Of a DNA stretch of 5,287 bases, positions 1 to 4,955 are shown one piece after another. This DNA comes from Alphaproteobacteria bacterium. GTDB taxonomy: Bacteria; Pseudomonadota; Alphaproteobacteria; UBA9219. Both the position numbers and the translations under genes were made by a program. Where the stretch lies: positions 1 through 5,287 of the forward strand of contig JAGWKW010000104.1 of the NCBI GenBank assembly GCA_028865155.1, written 5' to 3'. The notes under the pieces were generated by a model that was given only the letters and a program-made list of their open reading frames with translations, was not told the DNA's origin and did no database searches. Position 1 is the stretch's first letter. Each line of letters starts with the position of its first letter.

Positions 1-924
1 TGCGACGGCAAGGACACCTTCATCGTCGGCATCATGGAGCATATCGAGGAAGCCGGCATCCATTCCGGCGACAGTTCCTGTGCCTTGCCGCCGCATTCAC
101 TCGCTCCCGATATCGTCGATGAAATCAAACGCCAGTCGGAAGTTCTGGCGCGCGCCATCGGCGTGGTCGGATTGATGAATGCCCAGTTTGCGGTCAAGGA
201 CGGCGAGGTTTATATCCTCGAGGTCAATCCGCGCGCGAGCCGCACCGTGCCGTTCGTCGCCAAGGCGACCGGCGTGCCTATCGCAAAAATCGCGGCGCGT
301 TTGATGGCGGGCGAAAAACTGGCGGATATGAAAATCGAAGCCCCGGCACGACCGCATCTGGCGGTCAAGACGCCCGTCTTCCCGTTCGCGCGTTTCCCCG
401 GCGTCGATGTCGTTCTGGGGCCGGAGATGAAATCGACCGGCGAAGTCATGGGCATCGACAGAAATTTCGCGCGCGCTTTCGCCAAGGCGCAGATCGGCGC
501 GGGCATCCGGCTGCCGCTCAAAGGCACCTGCTTCATTTCGGTCAAGGATCGCGACAAGGCATCCGTGATCGTTCTGGCGCTGCAGCTCGTCAATCTTGGT
601 TTCGAGATTATCGCGACATCGGGCACGGCGTTGGCACTCAAGGCCGCAGGCGTCCCGGTGCGCCACGTCAACAAGGTCTATGAGGGGCAGCCACATGTCG
701 TCGACGCGATGATCAACGGCGACGTGCAGATGATGATCAATACCACGGCTTCCGGGGCGCAAATGCTGGCCGACAGTTTCAGCCTGCGCCGCACGGCGTT
801 GATGCGGGGAATCCCCCATTACACGACGATTCCGGGAGCCCGCGCCGCGATCGAGGCCATTGCCGCGCTGCAAAGCGGCGGCCTTGAAGTCGGAGCGATT
901 CAGTCGTATCTTAAGGCTTCATAA
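1..924 (+). CDS. carB: Carbamoyl-phosphate synthetase large subunit, C-terminal part (5' end outside window)
   Basis: CarB makes carbamoyl phosphate from bicarbonate, glutamine-derived ammonia (from CarA) and two ATP, feeding pyrimidine and arginine synthesis in the cytoplasm. The frame is open from base 1, so this is the last 307 residues of a protein usually near 1,080 aa. Visible parts, in order: the end of the second ATP-grasp unit, with GIMEHIEEAGIHSGDS near 31-78 and the metal/ATP-binding EVNPRASRTVPFV stretch from 220; the conserved FPGVDVVLGPEMKSTGEVMG block near 394-453; and the C-terminal MGS-like allosteric domain from about 520 (ISVKDRDK, IATSGTA, VNKVYEGQPH, INTTASG), where ornithine and UMP act in the E. 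coli enzyme. The MGS domain is complete and ends at the TAA at 922-924. No frameshift or lost key segment is seen. The next gene is greA, 75 nt downstream, a pairing I recall as common in Alphaproteobacteria. An ATG at 34 opens a long frame but is internal. Confidence 0.97.
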   Translation, partial: CDGKDTFIVGIMEHIEEAGIHSGDSSCALPPHSLAPDIVDEIKRQSEVLARAIGVVGLMNAQFAVKDGEVYILEVNPRASRTVPFVAKATGVPIAKIAARLMAGEKLADMKIEAPARPHLAVKTPVFPFARFPGVDVVLGPEMKSTGEVMGIDRNFARAFAKAQIGAGIRLPLKGTCFISVKDRDKASVIVLALQLVNLGFEIIATSGTALALKAAGVPVRHVNKVYEGQPHVVDAMINGDVQMMINTTASGAQMLADSFSLRRTALMRGIPHYTTIPGARAAIEAIAALQSGGLEVGAIQSYLKAS

Positions 925-975
925 AAAAGACACAGACCTTAATGGCGGGATCGCATCACGCCATGGGCGTCTTTT
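925..975 (+). terminator. Compound hairpin between carB and greA, possible weak terminator or attenuator
   Basis: Three stacked helices can be drawn directly after the carB stop. The outer one pairs AAAAGAC (925-931) with GTCTTTT (969-975), 7 bp. A short middle one pairs 937-939 with 965-967 and includes a G-U. The inner one pairs ATGGCG (942-947) with CGCCAT (959-964), 6 bp with an 11-nt loop. The A-tract/T-tract outer stem resembles a bidirectional intrinsic terminator, but the run TCTTTTGCTTT is interrupted and the GC stem is 5 nt away from it. It may therefore only thin transcription from carB into greA. An alternative is a processed leader structure. Confidence 0.35.
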
Positions 976-990
976 GCTTTGTGTATGGAT

Positions 991-995
991 GAGGG
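991..995 (+). promoter_or_regulatory. Ribosome binding site that sets the greA start
   Basis: GAGGG lies 4 nt before the ATG at 1000. In-frame alternatives at 985 (ATG) and 979 (TTG) have no purine-rich stretch in front of them and would add residues not typical of GreA. The spacing is somewhat short, counted from the last G. Confidence 0.55.
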
Positions 996-999
996 TTCC

Positions 1000-1476
1000 A
1001 TGACCGATAAAGTGCCGATGACCAAGCTGGGCTACGAACGGCTTGAAGAAGAATTGAAGACACTGAAAAGCGTCGAGCGTCCGGCCGTGATCAAGGCGAT
1101 TGCGGAAGCGCGCGAACACGGCGATTTGTCGGAAAACGCCGAATATACGGCGGCGCGCGAAAAGCAAAGCTTCATCGAAGGCCGCATTCAGGAGCTTGAG
1201 GACAAGATCAGCCGCGCCGAAATCATCGACGTGTCTGCTTTGTCGGGCAAGGATATCAAGTTCGGCGCGACCGTCACGCTGATCGACGACGATACGGAAG
1301 AAAAAGTGACCTATCAGATCGTCGGTGAGGATGAATCCGACATTAAGGCCGGGTTGCTGTCGATCTCGTCGCCTTTGGCGCGCGCGCTTATCAACAAAAC
1401 CGTCGGCGACACGGTCGAAGTCGTGACGCCCAAGGGCGGTAAAGGCTACGAAGTCGCCAAAGTCGCCTATCTCTGA
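1000..1476 (+). CDS. greA: Transcription elongation factor GreA
   Basis: GreA enters the secondary channel of backtracked RNA polymerase and stimulates cleavage of the extruded RNA 3' end so that elongation can resume. From the ATG at 1000 the protein is 158 aa, the same length as E. coli GreA. The N-terminal coiled coil covers about residues 1-75. Its tip carries GDLSENAEY (41-49), with the acidic D42 and E45 that place the second catalytic Mg2+ in the family. The opening [16 protein letters not shown] is the standard GreA start. The C-terminal FKBP-like domain (about 80-158) contains the signature [18 protein letters not shown] and ends AKVAYL. The start at 1000 is chosen for the GAGGG site and family length; starts at 979 or 985 would add 7 or 5 residues. 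It lies between carB and dedA and may share a transcript with both. The acidic tip argues for GreA rather than a Gfh-type inhibitor, and the family fit favours GreA over GreB. Confidence 0.97.
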   Translation: MTDKVPMTKLGYERLEEELKTLKSVERPAVIKAIAEAREHGDLSENAEYTAAREKQSFIEGRIQELEDKISRAEIIDVSALSGKDIKFGATVTLIDDDTEEKVTYQIVGEDESDIKAGLLSISSPLARALINKTVGDTVEVVTPKGGKGYEVAKVAYL

Positions 1477-1497
1477 CCCCATCCCCGGTCGGGCGAC

Positions 1498-2100
1498 ATG
1501 CACGATATCTACCTTCTGATCCGGCATCACGGGAATTTGTTTTACTTCTTCACGTTCCTGTGGACCGCGATGGAAGGCGAGACCTTCGTGATTTTCGCCG
1601 GGCTCGCGGCGCAGAAGGGGTTGGTCAATTTCTGGCTTTTGTTCCTGTCCGCGTGGATCGGGAGTTTCTGCGGCGATCAGGTATTCTTTCTGGCCGGGCG
1701 CTATTTCGGCACGCACATTATGATCCGCTTGCCGAAGCTGAAAGAGCCTATCGACCGGTCGCTCGGCTGGCTTGAACGGCACGCCGCCGCTTTTATCCTC
1801 GCCTACCGTTTTATGTACGGCATCCGCAATGTCAGCGGGATCGCAATCGGTATGAGCCGTCTGCCATGGCGCAAATTCATGGTCTGGAACGCGATTGCGG
1901 CCTTTATCTGGGCGGCGGCGTTTGCCGGGTTTGGCTATATGTTCGGCGATGTGCTTGCGCGGTTGCGCCATCGGGACGAAATCGTCGAAGGCGGCGTGCG
2001 CCACGTCATGCTGTCGGCGCTGGGGCTTTTCCTGCTAATCGTGGCGTTTCGCCTCGCCGTCATGGCGTGGCAGAGAAGGAAGGTGCGCCGCCCCGGGTAA
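1498..2100 (+). CDS. DedA/VTT-family inner-membrane protein, YohD-like
   Basis: This 200-residue protein matches the DedA (SNARE-associated/VTT) family, whose members include lipid carrier or scramblase-type proteins; some bacterial members recycle undecaprenyl phosphate or phosphatidylethanolamine. Its particular substrate cannot be read here. It resembles E. coli YohD as I remember it: EGET near 26-29, GDQVFFLAGRYFG at 59-71, RFMYGIR at 104-110, and a G-M-S-R-L-P-W-R-K-F segment at 118-127. E28, D60, R104 and R110 are the likely counterparts of the acidic and arginine residues shown to be essential in E. coli YqjA and YghB. Hydrophobic or re-entrant segments lie at about 14-38, 42-66, 96-118, 128-150 and 170-191, and the tail is basic (QRRKVRRPG). 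The ATG at 1498 is 21 nt after the greA stop with only a weak purine stretch (GGTCGGGCG) before it, so translation may depend partly on greA. No cleavable signal is needed. Confidence 0.93.
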   Translation: MHDIYLLIRHHGNLFYFFTFLWTAMEGETFVIFAGLAAQKGLVNFWLLFLSAWIGSFCGDQVFFLAGRYFGTHIMIRLPKLKEPIDRSLGWLERHAAAFILAYRFMYGIRNVSGIAIGMSRLPWRKFMVWNAIAAFIWAAAFAGFGYMFGDVLARLRHRDEIVEGGVRHVMLSALGLFLLIVAFRLAVMAWQRRKVRRPG

Positions 2101-2116
2101 AAAGCGGTTGCGGCGC
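2085..2116. other. GC-rich inverted repeat across the dedA stop codon
   Basis: GCGCCGC (2085-2091) and GCGGCGC (2110-2116) are perfect complements, giving a 7-bp all-GC stem with an 18-nt loop that includes the dedA TAA. No T-run follows on either side, so it is not an intrinsic terminator. It may slow 3'-end decay of the dedA mRNA or simply reflect base composition. Confidence 0.3.
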
Positions 2117-2136
2117 CAAAGGTATTTGATTAAACT
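2108..2136 (+). promoter_or_regulatory. Weak sigma-70-type promoter candidate for the valS leader
   Basis: TTGCGG (2108-2113) and TAAACT (2131-2136) are separated by 17 nt. The first matches 3 of 6 and the second 4 of 6 consensus positions, so this is a poor match by E. coli rules. Alphaproteobacterial -10 boxes are often loose. The predicted start is near 2143, which is the A of the leader-peptide ATG and would make that message leaderless. The local AT-rich stretch (2118-2150) in a GC-rich setting fits a promoter zone. This is a suggestion only. Confidence 0.28.
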
Positions 2137-2142
2137 GATCTT

Positions 2143-2178
2143 ATGAAAAAGCTTGATGCAGTCGTTAGATGGCGTTGA
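2143..2178 (+). CDS. Candidate valS leader peptide, 11 codons with tandem valine codons
   Basis: ATG at 2143 opens a short frame, MKKLDAVVRWR, ending at the TGA at 2176-2178. It has two adjacent valine codons, GTC and GTT, at 2161-2166. It lies 42 nt before an intrinsic terminator that precedes valyl-tRNA synthetase. That arrangement is the hallmark of leader-peptide attenuation, and two adjacent control codons are enough in the trp leader of E. coli. Against it: no Shine-Dalgarno sequence precedes the ATG (unless the mRNA is leaderless), only two control codons are present, and frames this short arise by chance. The peptide itself would have no function; ribosome position on it would be the signal. 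Regulation by tRNA-Val charging is inference. Confidence 0.4.
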   Translation: MKKLDAVVRWR

Positions 2179-2214
2179 CGGCGATGCGGCCGGGGGTCGC
2201 ACGCGCATCAACGC
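2172..2214 (+). promoter_or_regulatory. Long leader hairpin overlapping the leader-peptide stop, proposed attenuator element
   Basis: GCGTTGA (2172-2178) pairs perfectly with TCAACGC (2208-2214). Inside it, after a small internal loop, 2181-2183 pairs with 2202-2204 and TGCG (2185-2188) pairs with CGCA (2198-2201), with A2184 bulged, giving about 14 bp in total. The apical loop presents GGGGG (2192-2196). That G-run plus T2197 can instead pair with 2220-2225, the left arm of the terminator, with two end wobbles. The two foldings cross each other, so they compete. A ribosome paused on the valine codons would cover 2172-2178 and open the hairpin. The pairings are seen in the sequence; the switching model is inferred. 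Confidence 0.42.
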
Positions 2215-2219
2215 ATTCC

Positions 2220-2246
2220 GCCCCTCCCAGAAGGGGCTTTTTTATT
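2220..2246 (+). terminator. Intrinsic terminator upstream of valS
   Basis: GCCCCT (2220-2225) pairs perfectly with AGGGGC (2232-2237) around a 6-nt loop and is followed at once by TTTTTTATT, a textbook Rho-independent layout. It stands 120 nt after the dedA stop and 47 nt before the valS ATG. It may simply end the carB-greA-dedA transcript, or act as the conditional terminator of a valS leader, or both. Confidence 0.8.
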
Positions 2247-2281
2247 GCCTTTTTTCCGCGAAAAAGCGAAACAGGAAGCTA

Positions 2282-2288
2282 GAGAGAG
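2282..2288 (+). promoter_or_regulatory. Ribosome binding site of valS
   Basis: GAGAGAG ends 4 nt before the ATG at 2293, with a second purine patch, AGGAAG, at 2273-2278. It supports 2293 over the in-frame TTG at 2245, which lies inside the terminator T-tract and would add 16 residues foreign to the ValS family. Confidence 0.5.
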
Positions 2289-2292
2289 CCAG

Positions 2293-4953
2293 ATGTCCAT
2301 CGAAAAAACCTACGATCCGTCCGCCGTCGAAACCCGCCTTTATGAACGCTGGGAAAAGTCCGGCGCGTTTGCCTGCGACGTCCATTCGAAAAAAGAACCC
2401 TATTGTATCATGCTGCCGCCCCCCAACGTCACGGGCAGCCTGCATATGGGGCATGCGCTGATCAACACGTTGCAGGATATTCTGATCCGCTTCCAGCGCA
2501 TGAAAGGAAAAGATGTGCTGTGGCAATTGGGAACCGATCATGCCGGTATTTCGACCCAGCTTGTGGTCGAGAGACAACTGGCGGCGCAAGGACTCGACCG
2601 GCGCGAAATGGGCCGCGAGGCGTTCCTGAAAAGAGTCTGGGCGTGGAAGGAAGAATCCGGCGGCACGATCACGAAGCAGTTGCGGCGGCTGGGGGCATCG
2701 GGCGACTGGTCGCGCGAATGCTTCACGATGGACGAAGGGTTAAGCCGCGCCGTGACGCGCGAATTCGTCACGCTTTATAACGAAGGGCTAATCTACAAGG
2801 ATAAGCGGCTCGTCAACTGGGATCCGAAAATGCTGACAGCAGTGTCGGATCTGGAAGTGGAGTCGAAAGAGGTCAAAGGGCATCTCTGGTACTTCAATTA
2901 TCCCATCGAGGGCAGCGACGAATGGATCACCATCGCGACGACGCGACCGGAAACGATGCTTGGCGATACTGCCGTTGCTGTGCATCCGGAAAATGAAAAA
3001 CTCAAGCACCTGATCGGCAAGCAGGTCAAATTGCCGTTGGTGGGCAGATTAATCCCGATCATCGGCGACGACTATGCCGATCCGGAAAAGGGCACGGGTG
3101 CGGTCAAGATCACGCCCGCGCATGATTTCAACGATTTCGAAGTCGGCAAGCGACACAATCTGCCGATGATTAATATCTTCGATCAACATGCGAAACTTAA
3201 TGAGGAAGCGCCGCAAAAATATCGTGGCCTTGACCGGTTCGTGGCGCGCAAGAAGATCGTCGAAGATATGGAGGCGCTTGGTCTGCTCGACAAGATCGAA
3301 GATCATATCCACGCCGTACCCCATGACGAAAAGACCAAGACGGTGGTGATCGAGCCGTTTCTGTCCGAGCAATGGTATTGCGACGTACGCGGCATGGCCG
3401 ATCAGGCCGTCAAAGCTGTGCGCGAAGGCAAAACGCAATTCGTGCCTAAGCAATGGGAAAACACATTCTTTGCGTGGATGGAGGATATCCGACCTTGGTG
3501 TATTTCGCGCCAGCTTTGGTGGGGGCATCAGATACCGGCTTGGTATGGGTCGGACGGAAAAGTTTTCGTTGCTGAAAGTGACGAAGAAGCCGACACGCAG
3601 GCTGAAAAACATTATGGCAAGAAAACTGCGCTGACGCGCGACGAAGATGTGTTCGACACGTGGTTTTCATCGGCGCTGTGGCCCTTTTCGACGCTTGGCT
3701 GGCCGGACAAGACGCCGGAACTGGCGCGTTATTATCCGACCGATGTGTTGATGACGGGCTTCGACATTATCTTTTTCTGGGTCGCCAGAATGATGATGAT
3801 GGGGCTGCACTTCGTCGGCGACGTGCCGTTCCGCAAAGTCTTCATTAGTGCCCTTGTTCGCGACGAAAAAGGGCAGAAAATGTCGAAGACGAGGGGCAAT
3901 GTCATAGACCCGCTGGACGTCATCGAAAAATACGGCTGCGACGCGCTGCGCTTTACGCTTGCGAATTTGTCGACGCCGGGGCGCGACATCAAGCTGTCCG
4001 CCAGCCGCATCGAAGGCAACCGCAATTTTGTGACCAAGCTGTGGAACGCGGCGCGGTTCTGCCAGATGAATGGCTGTGAATGGATTGAAGGATTTGACCC
4101 GTACAAAGTGATGGGAGATCCGAATGCCCAGACCACAAATAAATGGATCATTCATTCTTTGCGACATGAATGGAGTTTGATTACAAGCTGTTTGGAGGAT
4201 TTTCGTTTCGACCTAGCATCGTCGCGTATGTATGGCTTTGTCTGGAACATTTTCTGTGACTGGTATCTGGAATTGTCCAAGCCCATCTTGTCCGGCGATG
4301 ATGAGAAAGCAAAAAGAGAAACACAGGAAACCGTTGCTTGGGTTTTAGGGCAAATATTCCATTTGCTGCATCCGGTCATGCCTTTTGTAACTGAAGAGCT
4401 TTGGGGGAAATTTACCGGCAGTACGGACATGCTGATGACTCGGGCGTGGCCGGATTACAGCAACGATGTGAAAGATTTCGAAGCCGTAGATGAAATTGAA
4501 TGGCTGATAAGCTTGGTAAACGATATTCGTACTGTGCGCGCGGAATTGAATGTGCCTGCGGGCGCGCAAATTCCGTTGCAGGTCAAAGGCGCGTCGGACG
4601 AGACGAAGGCGCGGTTCGAACGGCACGCGGCGATCATCGCGCGACTGGCGCGTCTTTCGGGCGTCACGCACGTCGATGCCGTCGCGAAGGGGTCAGCACA
4701 GTCGGTTCTGGGCGAGGCGACGTTGATTTTGCCGCTAGCCGAGATCATCGATCTCGATTCCGAACGCGCGCGCCTCAAGAAAGAAGGCGAGAAAATCGCC
4801 GCCGAAATCAAGAAGCTCGACGCCAAGCTCGGCAACAAGGATTTCATCGACCGCGCGCCGCCTGAAATCGTCGAGGAACAGCGCGAACGCAGAGCCGAGG
4901 CGGAAGCCATTCTGGCTCGTCTCGAAGCTGCGCAAAAAAATCTGGCGGGGTAG
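2293..4953 (+). CDS. valS: Valyl-tRNA synthetase
   Basis: This class Ia synthetase charges tRNA-Val with valine and edits away mischarged threonine. It is 886 aa, within the usual bacterial range (E. coli about 950). In order: N-terminal YDPSAVETRLYERWEKSG; Rossmann signature PPPNVTGSLHMGH with HMGH at 51-54; the CP1 editing domain, about 197-350, with TTRPETMLGDTAV from 216 and GTGAVKITPAHDFND (267-281), whose HD..D segment matches the editing-site region; WCISRQLWWGHQIPAWY from 402; DVFDTWFSS (452-460); KMSKT at 529-533 (Thr in place of the last Ser of KMSKS); an anticodon-binding helical domain, about 600-760; and the C-terminal coiled-coil arm, about 817-886, that contacts tRNA. All motifs are intact, so it should be active. 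Bases about 4081-4540 are far more AT-rich than the flanks, with AGA, ATA, TTA and CTA codons that are rare elsewhere in the gene. It is the bacterial-type enzyme, not the short archaeal-like form of Rickettsia. Confidence 0.98.
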   Translation: MSIEKTYDPSAVETRLYERWEKSGAFACDVHSKKEPYCIMLPPPNVTGSLHMGHALINTLQDILIRFQRMKGKDVLWQLGTDHAGISTQLVVERQLAAQGLDRREMGREAFLKRVWAWKEESGGTITKQLRRLGASGDWSRECFTMDEGLSRAVTREFVTLYNEGLIYKDKRLVNWDPKMLTAVSDLEVESKEVKGHLWYFNYPIEGSDEWITIATTRPETMLGDTAVAVHPENEKLKHLIGKQVKLPLVGRLIPIIGDDYADPEKGTGAVKITPAHDFNDFEVGKRHNLPMINIFDQHAKLNEEAPQKYRGLDRFVARKKIVEDMEALGLLDKIEDHIHAVPHDEKTKTVVIEPFLSEQWYCDVRGMADQAVKAVREGKTQFVPKQWENTFFAWMEDIRPWCISRQLWWGHQIPAWYGSDGKVFVAESDEEADTQAEKHYGKKTALTRDEDVFDTWFSSALWPFSTLGWPDKTPELARYYPTDVLMTGFDIIFFWVARMMMMGLHFVGDVPFRKVFISALVRDEKGQKMSKTRGNVIDPLDVIEKYGCDALRFTLANLSTPGRDIKLSASRIEGNRNFVTKLWNAARFCQMNGCEWIEGFDPYKVMGDPNAQTTNKWIIHSLRHEWSLITSCLEDFRFDLASSRMYGFVWNIFCDWYLELSKPILSGDDEKAKRETQETVAWVLGQIFHLLHPVMPFVTEELWGKFTGSTDMLMTRAWPDYSNDVKDFEAVDEIEWLISLVNDIRTVRAELNVPAGAQIPLQVKGASDETKARFERHAAIIARLARLSGVTHVDAVAKGSAQSVLGEATLILPLAEIIDLDSERARLKKEGEKIAAEIKKLDAKLGNKDFIDRAPPEIVEEQRERRAEAEAILARLEAAQKNLAG
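4081..4540 (+). other. AT-rich block inside valS
   Basis: Hand counts per 60-base line give about 37-50 % G+C from 4081 to about 4540, against about 63-68 % in the lines just after (4561-4680) and about 65 % in 3961-4020. The block covers residues about 597-750, nearly the anticodon-binding domain. The reading frame and family motifs (for example LHPVMPFVTEELW) run through it undisturbed. It could be a recombination tract from a relative, or old sequence retaining a different codon choice. Confidence 0.55.
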
Positions 4954-4955
4954 AC

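Noticed and set aside
97..873. 258-codon minus-strand frame opposite carB
   Set aside because: Shadow of CarB with no recognisable motif; the + strand frame has full family conservation.
979..999. Extended greA starts at TTG 979 or ATG 985
   Set aside because: No ribosome site precedes them; the 158-aa form from 1000 matches family length and has GAGGG in front.
919..2004. 361-codon open frame on the minus strand across greA and dedA
   Set aside because: It is exactly antisense to two well-recognised genes, is arginine/histidine/aspartate-rich as expected from reading GC-rich codons backwards, and shows no family resemblance.
2085..2116. Terminator for dedA at its stop codon
   Set aside because: The stem is strong but is followed by CAAAGGTATTTG, with no T-run; the real terminator is at 2220-2246.
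2245..2292. Extended valS start at TTG 2245
   Set aside because: It lies in the terminator's T-tract, lacks a ribosome site and adds 16 residues that ValS proteins do not have.
2101..2292. T-box riboswitch before valS
   Set aside because: I see no T-box consensus sequence or specifier stem. T-boxes are mainly found in Gram-positive bacteria, and the short frame with valine codons explains the terminator better.
3877..3891. KMSKT instead of KMSKS in ValS as an inactivating change
   Set aside because: Thr for the last Ser occurs in functional class I synthetases and the catalytic lysines are kept, so it is ordinary variation.
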